DNA of 64,000 nucleotides from JBBIQH01 sp964475945 (lineage in GTDB: Archaea; Thermoproteota; Nitrososphaeria; Nitrososphaerales; Nitrosocaldaceae). Below the pieces are notes generated by a model that was given only the letters and a program-made list of their open reading frames with translations, searched no databases and was not told where the DNA came from. Positions 55,062 through 63,716 of the stretch are shown piece by piece; the first letter of the stretch is position 1, and every line of letters begins with the position of its first letter. The position numbers were made by a program, and so were the translations under genes. The stretch covers positions 1 through 64,000 of the forward strand of contig CAYYYF010000003.1 of the NCBI GenBank assembly GCA_964475945.1, written 5' to 3'.

Positions 55062-55559
55062 CTACTCCTCCCTCCCTTTCACATGGAAGTCTTTAAGCAA
55101 TGGTGGGATATCAGCCCAATCCTCTGGTAGAAGTAGCCTCTCAAGCCTTGGATGCCCCTCGAATACAACACCAAGCATCTCAAATGTCTCCCTTTCATGA
55201 TACTCAACCCCTCTATATATAGGTGTTAGAGTAGGCATTATAGGATCATCCCTTGGAAGATGAACAGCAAATGCAAATACCATTGCTCTATACTCATCTC
55301 TACTACATGAGCCTATATGGTATACAACCTCTATGGTATTCCTCTTTGGATAATCCACCCCTGCTACAGAGATAGGATGATCGAACCCAAGCTCATCCCT
55401 TACGAACCTTGCAAAGTCTACTACTACATCCTTGCTAAGATCGAACCTTACCCTATTGGGCTTTATATACGCTAGTCTTACCTTATCCCCAAACCTTGCC
55501 GTAACCTTATCTGCTAGATCCTTCTCAACCTTTAACTCTACAGCAAGGTTACTGCTCAT
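55062..55559 (-). CDS. nuoC: NADH dehydrogenase-like complex, subunit C
   Basis: 165-residue 30-kDa-type subunit. The C-terminal EYHERETFEMLGVVFEGHPR near 129-148 followed by LERLLLPEDWADIPPLLKDF is the family signature. It is located between nuoB (18 bases upstream) and nuoD. Confidence 0.95.
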   Translation of the reverse strand: MSSNLAVELKVEKDLADKVTARFGDKVRLAYIKPNRVRFDLSKDVVVDFARFVRDELGFDHPISVAGVDYPKRNTIEVVYHIGSCSRDEYRAMVFAFAVHLPRDDPIMPTLTPIYRGVEYHERETFEMLGVVFEGHPRLERLLLPEDWADIPPLLKDFHVKGREE

Positions 55560-55577
55560 TGCTACCCTACTCTACAA

Positions 55578-56141
55578 CTATCTGAACCTCATCCTCTTTA
55601 TCTTCTCTTGCAGTAGGAAGCAGCCCTGTATAAGAGTCTCTGGCCTTGGTGGGCAACCAGGCACATATACATCTACTGGTATTACACCATCTATACCTGG
55701 GAGCACATTGTAAGAATCAAAGTATAATCCTCCAGTTATTGCACATGCACCCATTGCGATGACATACTTTGGCTCAGGCATCTGATCATAGATCATCCTT
55801 ACCCTCGGTGCCATCTTCCTTGTTACTGTGCCTTGTATAACCATTAGATCACACTGCCTTAATGAACCAAACGCCTCTATTATACCAAAGCGCTCAACAT
55901 CATACCTTGGGCCAGATGCTGCACCAAACTCTAGGCTACAGCAGGCAGTCTCTAGATGCACTGGCCATAAGGACCATAACCTGCCCCAGTTTATAGCGTA
56001 GCCTAAGGGCTTATCCACTGCCCTAACAAGTATCTCAGATAGCTTTCCTACAAAGACATTAAAGTTAGCCGGTTTATCATGATGCTCGCTTAGTATCCTC
56101 TCCTTACTCTCACGCTTTGGGCTTAGCAGTTCCCTAAGCAT
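55578..56141 (-). CDS. nuoB: NADH dehydrogenase-like complex, subunit B
   Basis: 187-residue subunit that carries the N2 4Fe-4S cluster. Cluster ligands occur in ETACCSLEFGAASGPRYDVE near 65-84, AMGACAITGGLYFDSYNVLP near 130-149 and VYVPGCPPRPETLIQGCFLL near 158-177. It is the first gene of the operon on this strand; nuoA, normally just upstream, is absent. The promoter lies in the repeat-rich region 56142-56383. Confidence 0.96.
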   Translation of the reverse strand: MLRELLSPKRESKERILSEHHDKPANFNVFVGKLSEILVRAVDKPLGYAINWGRLWSLWPVHLETACCSLEFGAASGPRYDVERFGIIEAFGSLRQCDLMVIQGTVTRKMAPRVRMIYDQMPEPKYVIAMGACAITGGLYFDSYNVLPGIDGVIPVDVYVPGCPPRPETLIQGCFLLQEKIKRMRFR

Positions 56142-56249
56142 ATAACCTCAGGTAGAGTACTGAGGTATGTTATTTATATCTTATTACTTAATGTTAAGGA
56201 TAGGAGGAAAAAATTTGCGCATAAAGTTTATAAATAGATATACAAATAT

Positions 56250-56335
56250 GTATAGCTCAGCTATACAAATCTATACAGCTATATAAATAAAGCTATACAA
56301 ATTTGGGTAGCTCAGCTATACATTTTTGTATAGCT
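56250..56335. promoter_or_regulatory. Iterated AGCTATAC sites between nuoB and rps19e
   Basis: Six copies of an 8-base site in either orientation: GTATAGCT 56250-56257, AGCTATAC 56259-56266, AGCTATAT 56277-56284, AGCTATAC 56291-56298, AGCTATAC 56314-56321 and GTATAGCT 56328-56335. The first two form an inverted repeat around one C. They lie between two divergent operons and look like an operator cluster. TATA-like elements overlap some copies, so binding could block or help the promoters. Confidence 0.65.
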
Positions 56336-56383
56336 CTGTTAAGATCTGAATGCTATAAATAATGGTTAAAGATACTCAGATGC

Positions 56384-56839
56384 ATGGTAAAGGCTTACGA
56401 TGTGCCAGCAGATATGCTGATAAGTAGATTAGCAAAACACCTTAAGCAAGAGAGGATAGTAGAGCCTCCTTCATGGGCAAAGTATGTTAAGACAGGTCCC
56501 CATGCAATGAGATTGCCTCAAGATAAAGATTGGTGGTATGTTAGATGTGCATCCCTGCTAAGGAAGATATACATGCATGGCCCCATTGGGCTATCTGAGT
56601 TAGAGTCTGAGTATGGAGGAAGGCAGAGGAGAGGCTCTAGACCATGCCACCATAGGGATGCTGGCGGAGCAATAATAAGGAATGCACTGCACCAACTTGA
56701 GAGTGCTGGTTATGTAGCAAAGATAGATGGTAAGGGTAGGGTATTAACGAGCAAGGGTATGATACTTGTTGATAGATATGCTAAAGAGGTATTCGATGAG
56801 TTAATAGCAAGTATGCCTGAGTTAAGCAAGTATGCTTGA
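56384..56839 (+). CDS. rps19e: 30S ribosomal protein eS19
   Basis: 151-residue small-subunit head protein found in archaea and eukaryotes. It has AYDVPADMLISRLAKHLKQE near 4-23, KDWWYVRCASLLRKIYMHGP near 48-67, YGGRQRRGSRPCHHRDAGGA near 76-95 and IRNALHQLESAGYVAKIDGK near 97-116. It is divergent from nuoB and followed by PDCD5. Confidence 0.96.
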   Translation: MVKAYDVPADMLISRLAKHLKQERIVEPPSWAKYVKTGPHAMRLPQDKDWWYVRCASLLRKIYMHGPIGLSELESEYGGRQRRGSRPCHHRDAGGAIIRNALHQLESAGYVAKIDGKGRVLTSKGMILVDRYAKEVFDELIASMPELSKYA

Positions 56840-56877
56840 TGACTTAGGTTTAAATATAAAGTGGTGATGTATACTCT

Positions 56878-57156
56878 ATGGCTCAGTACTATAACAATGA
56901 GGATAGGGCAAGGGAAGAGGAGATGAGGCTTGCACGTGAGAGGGTTCTTAGGATACTGCTGACCCCAGAGGCTAGGCAGAGGTTGAACAACCTTAAGATG
57001 GTTAGGCCTGAGTTAGCAAGCAGTGTAGAGGATTACATAATTGCTATGGGCTCGCAGGGTAGGCTTAATAAGGCATTAACGGATGAGGAGCTTAAGCAGA
57101 TACTTCTACAGATACAGAGTAGCAAGCGTGAGTTTAGGATAAACTTTAGGAGGTAA
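56878..57156 (+). CDS. PDCD5-family DNA-binding protein
   Basis: 92-residue helical protein (REEEMRLARERVLRILLTPEAR near the N-terminus, then RLNNLKMVRPELASSVEDYI and a basic QIQSSKREFRINFRR tail). This matches archaeal PDCD5/TFAR19, often encoded next to rps19e. The molecular role in archaea is not settled; DNA or protein binding is proposed. Confidence 0.92.
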   Translation: MAQYYNNEDRAREEEMRLARERVLRILLTPEARQRLNNLKMVRPELASSVEDYIIAMGSQGRLNKALTDEELKQILLQIQSSKREFRINFRR

Positions 57157-57166
57157 ATACCAAAGG

Positions 57167-57820
57167 ATGGATAAGAGCAGATATAGTATTATAGACCTTA
57201 CTAGGATTATAACCACTGAGATGCCAGTATTTGAGAGAAGAGTAAAACCTCTAACAATACCATGGGCTAGGCTGGATATGCATGGATACGATCTAGAGCT
57301 TGTATTTATGAGCACTCATACTGGCACACATATGGATGCGCCTAAGCACTTCACCCCTGAAGGGTATAGCATAGATGAAGTACCCTTGAGTAAACTTGTA
57401 AGTGATGCCATCCTTGTAAAGGTTAAGAGAGGGGCAAGGGAGTACATTACAAGAGATGATCTTAAATGGATTGAGGGTATGGATGTAAGAGGTAAGAGCA
57501 TTGTAATATCTAGTGGTTGGGAGCATGAGTATGGTAATGATGCATACTACCTTGATAGTAACCCTGGATTAAGCAAGGATGCAGCTGAGTATCTGCTTAA
57601 GAAGGGTATAATACAGGTAGGTATAGATACAGCAAATATAGATCATCCAGATGATAAGGGTTTTACTGTGCATAAGGTATTGCTATCAGAGAATGTTACA
57701 ATAGTGGAGAACCTATGCAACCTTGATAGCATAGATGCTAAAGAGTTTACATTCATAACCCTACCGTTAAGGTTAAAGGGTGCAAGTGGATCCCCTGTTA
57801 GAGCATTGGCAATGCTATGA
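57167..57820 (+). CDS. Cyclase-family hydrolase (kynurenine formamidase-like)
   Basis: 217-residue metal-dependent amidase. The signature HTGTHMDAPKHF near residues 45-56 is the HxGTHxDxPxH metal motif. Other pieces are MDVRGKSIVISSGWEHEYGN near 105-124 and IIQVGIDTANIDHPDDKGFT near 145-164. Relatives hydrolyse N-formylkynurenine or similar amides. Substrate here unknown. It lies 10 bases after PDCD5 and converges with the AmrS gene. Confidence 0.85.
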   Translation: MDKSRYSIIDLTRIITTEMPVFERRVKPLTIPWARLDMHGYDLELVFMSTHTGTHMDAPKHFTPEGYSIDEVPLSKLVSDAILVKVKRGAREYITRDDLKWIEGMDVRGKSIVISSGWEHEYGNDAYYLDSNPGLSKDAAEYLLKKGIIQVGIDTANIDHPDDKGFTVHKVLLSENVTIVENLCNLDSIDAKEFTFITLPLRLKGASGSPVRALAML

Positions 57821-58873
57821 TATGAACTCAAACCTCTTGCTCCTCTTCCTTAACCTGCCTATTATAGGTATAGGGTAGGAGCAGAACCTGCACCTGTTAT
57901 ACTCATCTAGATTCCATGCAGTTATGTTGTAACCAAACCTACCTACAACTATGCTCTTACACTCTGGGCAGTAAGTATTCTCATACCTATGCCCAGGTAC
58001 ATTGCCTATGTATACATACCTAAGCCCAACCTCTTTAGCAATAGCATAATGCCTCTCAAGGGTCTCAACTGGTGTAGATGGTAGATGCATCATCTTGTAA
58101 TCTGGATGGAATCTTAGGAAGTGTAATGGCACGTCTGGACCAAGCTCATCGTATATGAATCTAGCAAGCCTTCTAGCAGACTCAAGGTCATCCCCTATCT
58201 CTGGAACTACAAGATCAGTAACCTCAACATGTATACTTGTCTTATCCCTTATCTCTATCAAGGTATCAAATACTGGCTGAGGATCTGGTATGCCTATATA
58301 CCTTCTAACAAAGTTCCTCTCCCCACTACCCTTAAAGTCTACGGTTATGCAATCAAGGAACTCCTTCATCATACTAACTGCCTCTGGTGTTGCATAACCA
58401 TTTGATACAAATATATTGAATATGCCCTTCCTACTTGCTATTACACCACAATCTCTAGCAAACTCTATGAATATTGTAGGCTCATTGTACGTATAAGCAA
58501 TCCCTTCACACCCATAATACTCTGCCTGCTCAACAACCTGCTCAGGGCTCATATCAACCCCTTCTATCTTTCTCCTCTGGCTTATATCATAGTTCTGGCA
58601 GTATTGGCAGAGCCAGTTGCAGCCTGTTGTTGCTATCGAGTATATCCTACTACCTGGATTGTAATGGATTACAGGCTTCTTCTCTATTGGATCTATCTGC
58701 CCTGCTATAACCTTGCCATATACAAATAGGTATAACTTGCCATTTACATTACCCCTTATACCACATAACCCAATCTTACCCTCTGGTATTGAGCAGTACC
58801 TTGCACATGCTGTACACTTTACCCTAGAACCCTCCTTCTTGTATAGTATAGCATCCTTTCCTATAACTAGCAT
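57815..58873 (-). CDS. amrS: AmmeMemoRadiSam-system radical SAM enzyme
   Basis: 352-residue radical SAM protein. A cysteine pair CTACARYCSIPEGKIGLCGIR lies at residues 20-40 (split as CTACARYCSI and GKIGLCGIR), followed by the radical SAM motif ATTGCNWLCQYCQNYDISQ near 81-99 (CxxxxCxxC type) and a C-terminal zinc-like CPECKSI...CRFCSYPIP. This matches AmrS of the AmmeMemoRadiSam system. The partner Memo and AMMECR1 genes are not in this window. Substrate not established. Confidence 0.9.
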   Translation of the reverse strand: MLVIGKDAILYKKEGSRVKCTACARYCSIPEGKIGLCGIRGNVNGKLYLFVYGKVIAGQIDPIEKKPVIHYNPGSRIYSIATTGCNWLCQYCQNYDISQRRKIEGVDMSPEQVVEQAEYYGCEGIAYTYNEPTIFIEFARDCGVIASRKGIFNIFVSNGYATPEAVSMMKEFLDCITVDFKGSGERNFVRRYIGIPDPQPVFDTLIEIRDKTSIHVEVTDLVVPEIGDDLESARRLARFIYDELGPDVPLHFLRFHPDYKMMHLPSTPVETLERHYAIAKEVGLRYVYIGNVPGHRYENTYCPECKSIVVGRFGYNITAWNLDEYNRCRFCSYPIPIIGRLRKRSKRFEFIS

Positions 58874-58917
58874 ACTATATTATACTCTTCTCTCATATTA
58901 GTATATTGCTGGTAATG

Positions 58918-59442
58918 CTATCTCTTATCTGCAAGGGAATTGCTTAACCAGTGTATGCCTTGTGTAGTTATCCTATACCTTGCACCCTGCTCAGTGCTAT
59001 CCTTCTCAACATACCCTGCCTTAACCAGTTCACTCAACCTAGAGCTTACAGACTTTGGCTTCAAGCCAGTTGCTATCTGTATCTCCTGCGCAGATGCGCT
59101 TGCTGTATCTGCCTTCCTAAGCTCTAACATAATCCTGTATGCTACTAGTTGCAATGCTATTATCTCCTTATCACTCAACCTCTTACCACTCTCGTTTATT
59201 ACCCTAGGACCCTCAGGTGTTAACCTTATGTACTCTGCAAATATGCTCATAAGCTGGGGTAATGAGTAATTCAATGTTATCCTGCTTGCTATATCCAAGT
59301 TAGGTACTATGTTAAGTAGGAATCTATGGATAGAATCGAGCACAGCCTCTGCGGATCCCTTAAACTCTACACTGATATCGTTTACCCTTATAGTTGCTGT
59401 TACCTCTGGCATTGTATCTGCATCCATATCTACTACATCCAT
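58918..59442 (-). CDS. Winged-helix regulator with a conserved N-terminal domain (paralogue 1)
   Basis: 174-residue protein. The N-terminal domain (TATIRVNDISVEFKGSAEAV, then HRFLLNIVPNLDI) resembles the N-terminal part of the next gene. A C-terminal winged helix holds SASAQEIQIATGLKPKSVSS near 112-131 and ELVKAGYVEKDSTEQGARYR near 135-154. Likely a transcription factor or sensor-linked DNA-binding protein. It is adjacent to its paralogue with one shared base at 59442. Confidence 0.7.
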   Translation of the reverse strand: MDVVDMDADTMPEVTATIRVNDISVEFKGSAEAVLDSIHRFLLNIVPNLDIASRITLNYSLPQLMSIFAEYIRLTPEGPRVINESGKRLSDKEIIALQLVAYRIMLELRKADTASASAQEIQIATGLKPKSVSSRLSELVKAGYVEKDSTEQGARYRITTQGIHWLSNSLADKR

Positions 59443-59942
59443 TACAATGCATCTATAGCCTCATTATTACTTTTATCATTGCTTGCCTCTGTAAGCAACT
59501 CTGTAGATGCTGTATAAACAAACTCATTATCCTGCCCCTTGAACCTTCTAAGCTTGTTATGCTGTGCTAGCCTTAGCAATGTTACTGCTACAGACTGCTT
59601 TGGGTATGCCAAACCATAGTGCTCAAGCACCTTCTTAACATCACCAAGCCTCCTTGCACTCCTACCCCATGGTGTCTTGAATATCTTAATTATTATATCA
59701 CTAAGCGAGTCTCCCTTCTCTATCCTTACCTCTGGTATCTCATTACTCTCACCAACCAAGGGTGAATTATCCTGCATGTTCATGCCTACAACTCCTATAT
59801 TAGGAATTGATGCTATTACACATGATACCCTATGTAGAAGCAGTGGGATACTATCTATAACCTTCTCCAATGAATCTGCTGGTGATTCTATCTCTACCTC
59901 TCCTATCCCAACCTTAACCCTTATCTTTATGCTTGATGACAC
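59442..59942 (-). CDS. Winged-helix-like protein (paralogue 2)
   Basis: 166-residue protein. N-terminal IKIRVKVGIGEVEIESPADS followed by EKVIDSIPLLLHRV parallels paralogue 1. The C-terminal part (KTPWGRSARRLGDVKKVLEH near 88-107, SVAVTLLRLAQHNKLRRFKG) looks like a winged helix. The two tandem genes may form a heteromer. Function unknown. Confidence 0.65.
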   Translation of the reverse strand: MSSSIKIRVKVGIGEVEIESPADSLEKVIDSIPLLLHRVSCVIASIPNIGVVGMNMQDNSPLVGESNEIPEVRIEKGDSLSDIIIKIFKTPWGRSARRLGDVKKVLEHYGLAYPKQSVAVTLLRLAQHNKLRRFKGQDNEFVYTASTELLTEASNDKSNNEAIDAL

Positions 59943-60057
59943 GTAATCTTCACGCTCAAGTATTATAAAACTCTTTTTGCTCCCTCTTTTATTATTCTAA
60001 TGTAATATTAATCTTGTTAGCATATTCATGGTATAACTCTACCTTCTCTGCTTTGAA

Positions 60058-60327
60058 TCATCTATCTGTTATCTTCTTATCAAGCTCAAGGAGTATTGGT
60101 GCTGAGGCATTACCAAGCAATGTATTAAGTGCATTTAGCAAGCAATCCTTATCTATGGTATTAGAGTTTATACCTCGCCTATTAAGGTATGATAGTATAG
60201 CCCTCTTGCTACTCTCACCCAAGGGTGATAGTGCATTATTTAATGCTGACCATAGCATATCTCCACATGCTCCTCTCTCTACCCCATTCCTACCGTCAAG
60301 AAAGAGATTTCTGCCCATAAATCCCAT
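60058..60327 (-). CDS. Small helical protein of unknown function
   Basis: 89 residues with MLWSALNNALSPLGESSKRAILSYL in the middle (given here in part: ALNNALSPLGESSKRAIL) and a C-terminal CLLNALNTLLGNASAPILLE. The start may be the Met at residue 4. It lies between the winged-helix pair and gatE on the same strand. I do not recognise it. Confidence 0.55.
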   Translation of the reverse strand: MGFMGRNLFLDGRNGVERGACGDMLWSALNNALSPLGESSKRAILSYLNRRGINSNTIDKDCLLNALNTLLGNASAPILLELDKKITDR

Positions 60328-60393
60328 TACTTGGTGAAACTAAAAAGGATTTAGTATGTATTAGATGATACAAGCAAGGGTAGATATATGACT

Positions 60394-62301
60394 CTAGCCA
60401 TTGCAGAGAGATTCTAGCCTCTCCTTAAGCACTCTGTTAACCTTGCTACCATCTACCTTACCCCTTAACCTGCTCATAGCTATACCCATAAGTGCACCCA
60501 AAGCATTCATACCCTTTGCCTTTATTAGATTGCTGTTCTCATTTATTATACCATCTATTATCTTGATAAGATCCTCATCACTTACAGCCTTGAGCCCTAA
60601 GATGCTTACTGCTTGAGCAACGTTATCTGCATTACCCTCCATTATAGTGCTGAATATGTTAGGTATGGACTCCTTTGCTATATACCCTTTAGCAAGCATG
60701 TTGAATGCATCCCTGATATGCTCAACCTTTAACCTGCTTGTATCCAAGCCCTGCCTCTCAAGGCTTACAATACCCTCTGTGAGCACTGAGGCTATGAACG
60801 ATGCCTGTATGCTATAAGTAGAGGCTAGCTCCTCGAATAACTCAAAGTACTCGGAGTCAAAGACCTTCTCTGCCAATACCCTATTAATATTATACCTCCT
60901 GCTCAACTCCTCTATATATTCAGCCCATGGCTTTGGTACACTCTTCATAAGGCTATCGAGCATATCCTTGCTTACTACTATAGGAGGTACATCGGTCTCA
61001 GGGTACATCCTTGCTGCCCCTGGTCTAGGTCTACTGTACACTGTTCTACCATCATCTGTAGCCGCTCTGGTCTCTGCTGGCACTCCAATGAATGCATACC
61101 TTAGCCTCTCGATAACAGCATCTATAGCATTCCTAACCTGCTCATCTGCACCAGCAAGGAGTATGAATGCATCTCTACTATCAAGCCCTAAATAGCTCCT
61201 TATAGACTCTAACTCCTTATCAGTTATCCCGTATGCTGGCAGTTCATCTGAGTGGAATATCCCTCCTAGCCCATAGAACCTAACCATCTCTCCCAACTCC
61301 TTCCCAAGCCTTATATCCTTGTAGGGCTCATATGCAAGCATACCAGCAAAGCCCTTAACTACTATAGCCTTAACAACACCTTGCCTCTCCAATGCATTTC
61401 TTATAACCCTTGCCCTAGTATCCCTTAGTATATCGGTAACATCATGTACTGAGGTATTGAAACTCAAGCCCTTCTCTTTTAGCATCTCTGCTATTATATG
61501 TAATGCATACTGCCTATGCATCTCATACTCTATAACCTTCTTTAACTGATCAAGCCTCTGAACCCCTTTAACCTCCACAACACTCCTGCTGTTGAGTATT
61601 GATATGTTAACATCCTGCCTTATAGTACCTAAGCCTCTAGCAACCCTCCTACTTGCCCTAAGCAATCTACCTAGGGATAATGCTACATCTACCAACTCAT
61701 CTATACCTGCTGTTACAGGCTCCAACGCTATCTCTATCAAAGGTATACCTAACCTATCCAATGCATATGTTCTAACATTGCCCTCATCCTTAACAAGCCT
61801 AGCAGCATCCTCTTCTAGGCATATGCTCTGAACCCTAACCTCCCTACCCTTAACCTTTAGCATACCATCTGTAGCAATAAGCATAGTCCTCTGGAAGCCT
61901 GTTGTATTTGAGCCATCTATGACTATCTTGCGCATAACATGTATCTCATCCACTACCTTAGCATTCAATGCAAGTGCTATTATAAGTGCAGTCTCCAAAG
62001 CCTCTCTATTAACATCTCCTGGAGGCTCCTCGTCCATCTCAACTAGGCATGACGTGCTCTTACTTGCAAGATACCTTATCACCTTACCCTTTGAGAACTC
62101 AAATAGTGCTGCCTTATCATACTCACCTAACTCGCTTAGGGTAGGCCTTAACCTCCTTATGAACTCGTAATCGTAACTATCACTGCTTGCATTACCTATG
62201 TTAGGGCATCTGCAGAATAACTTGCTCTTACTAGCAAGTTGCTGGTGTATCTCAAACCCAACCTTAAGGTTTATCTTATGAGGATCAAGACTTATGCTCA
62301 T
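60394..62301 (-). CDS. gatE: Glu-tRNA(Gln) amidotransferase subunit E
   Basis: 635-residue archaeal GatE, which with GatD converts Glu-tRNA(Gln) to Gln-tRNA(Gln). The N-terminal KINLKVGFEIHQQLASKSKL near 9-28 is the GatB/GatE start; SRRVARGLGTIRQDVNISIL near 217-236 and VEVKGVQRLDQLKKVIEYEM near 241-260 follow. The GAD-type insertion (residues 300-420) and C-terminal YqeY-like helices are present. It follows gatD, 33 bases downstream. Confidence 0.96.
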   Translation of the reverse strand: MSISLDPHKINLKVGFEIHQQLASKSKLFCRCPNIGNASSDSYDYEFIRRLRPTLSELGEYDKAALFEFSKGKVIRYLASKSTSCLVEMDEEPPGDVNREALETALIIALALNAKVVDEIHVMRKIVIDGSNTTGFQRTMLIATDGMLKVKGREVRVQSICLEEDAARLVKDEGNVRTYALDRLGIPLIEIALEPVTAGIDELVDVALSLGRLLRASRRVARGLGTIRQDVNISILNSRSVVEVKGVQRLDQLKKVIEYEMHRQYALHIIAEMLKEKGLSFNTSVHDVTDILRDTRARVIRNALERQGVVKAIVVKGFAGMLAYEPYKDIRLGKELGEMVRFYGLGGIFHSDELPAYGITDKELESIRSYLGLDSRDAFILLAGADEQVRNAIDAVIERLRYAFIGVPAETRAATDDGRTVYSRPRPGAARMYPETDVPPIVVSKDMLDSLMKSVPKPWAEYIEELSRRYNINRVLAEKVFDSEYFELFEELASTYSIQASFIASVLTEGIVSLERQGLDTSRLKVEHIRDAFNMLAKGYIAKESIPNIFSTIMEGNADNVAQAVSILGLKAVSDEDLIKIIDGIINENSNLIKAKGMNALGALMGIAMSRLRGKVDGSKVNRVLKERLESLCNG

Positions 62302-62334
62302 GCTTATGTATATGCATCCATGCTTAATCTACCT

Positions 62335-63636
62335 TTACTTGAACTCATTGGCAATATCCTTAAGCATAACCTCTCTAGCCTCATCTAGGCTAAAGTTTGC
62401 TAGAGCCCATGATAGCTTTGCATATGCTACCTCAGATAGCATATTTAAAGGCATTACACCAATCCTTAATAAATCCCTCCCTGTCTCATATACAGTCATC
62501 CTTAGCCTACCCCATATACACTGTGAGGTCATGTATACAAGCATGTTATGCTCTATAGCATCCCTTAAGGAATTGAAGGTATACTTGCCTACATGCCCTA
62601 GCCCTGTGCCCTCTAATATCAAGCCTCTATAACCCTTTGATACTAAATAATCTATTATGCTAGGATCAAAGTTAGGGTAGAACTTTATTAATGCTACCCT
62701 CTCATCGAATCTGCTCTTAACATTAGGCACCCTACTCTTATCCCTCTTTATGCTATTGCTACCCATCTCTATCCTTCTAGAGTTAACATCTACCATTGCA
62801 ACAGGATCTGTATCTATTGACTTGAATGCATCCCTACTGCTTGTATGGTTCTTCCTTACCCTAGTGCCCCTATGTATAGCAATCTTATCATCACTGCTGG
62901 AAGAGTGCATTGCAACAAATACCCCTGCTGTATCTGCTTGGGATGCAAATAGTGTAGCCCCTATAAGGTTATATGCTGCATCTGAGGATGGCCTATCTGA
63001 TGATCTCTGAGAGCCTACTAGCACTACAGGCACTGGTAGGCTTTGTAGAGCAAAGCTTAGTGCTGCAGATGTGTAATGCATCGTATCTGTGCCATGTGCT
63101 ATTACTATACCATCATAGCCCCTTGCTATTATATCTTTAACACTCTCTGCTATCATACTCCAGTGTTTGCATGTTATATTCTCGCTATACTCTTGCATTA
63201 GAATGTAAGGGTCTATTGATGCTATCTCATTCAACTCAGGCACCATTAGGTAAAGGTCAAGTGATGTAAGTGCTGCTTTAACCCCTCCTGTCCTATAGTC
63301 TATCTTGCTTGCTATAGTGCCCCCTGTGCTTATCAGTGCTACCCTTGCATCAGCATTCCTTGCTACTGCTATAGGCTCCTTCCTCTCCTTACCCTTACCT
63401 TTTACATCCTCTACCTCCTCTGCCTTTACAATATCTACTATCCTATCTACATCTATGCCTATGTTGTAGCCATTATCTAACTTTATTACTACATGAGCAT
63501 CATCAGCAAGCTCATACCTAGGCATGATTATACCTCTATACTCCCTCTCCATAGTCTTAATTACTACACTTGAGCCTACGCTTATACCCTTATCCTTGAG
63601 CAGTGAGTATGCCTTGCCCTTATACGCAATACTCAT
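62335..63636 (-). CDS. gatD: Glu-tRNA(Gln) amidotransferase subunit D
   Basis: 433-residue asparaginase-like subunit that releases ammonia for transfer by GatE. It has an N-terminal SH3-like part (residues 1-75), the catalytic Thr in VALISTGGTIASKIDYRTGG near 99-118, the GIVIAHGTDTMHYTSAALSF near 176-195 and a C-terminal GLILEGTGLGHVG near 334-346. It is the upstream gene of the gatDE operon. It starts at ATG 63636. Confidence 0.96.
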   Translation of the reverse strand: MSIAYKGKAYSLLKDKGISVGSSVVIKTMEREYRGIIMPRYELADDAHVVIKLDNGYNIGIDVDRIVDIVKAEEVEDVKGKGKERKEPIAVARNADARVALISTGGTIASKIDYRTGGVKAALTSLDLYLMVPELNEIASIDPYILMQEYSENITCKHWSMIAESVKDIIARGYDGIVIAHGTDTMHYTSAALSFALQSLPVPVVLVGSQRSSDRPSSDAAYNLIGATLFASQADTAGVFVAMHSSSSDDKIAIHRGTRVRKNHTSSRDAFKSIDTDPVAMVDVNSRRIEMGSNSIKRDKSRVPNVKSRFDERVALIKFYPNFDPSIIDYLVSKGYRGLILEGTGLGHVGKYTFNSLRDAIEHNMLVYMTSQCIWGRLRMTVYETGRDLLRIGVMPLNMLSEVAYAKLSWALANFSLDEAREVMLKDIANEFK

Positions 63637-63716
63637 AGACTGCTATCATGCAGCAGGTAATAAAACTTTATTTTTATAAAATATAAGTTATGATTTATAA
63701 ACTTATATATTATTTA

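Noticed and set aside
56142..56383. A hidden nuoA in the nuoB upstream region
   Set aside because: The space is too short, and it is filled by AT-rich repeats with no membrane-protein coding pattern.
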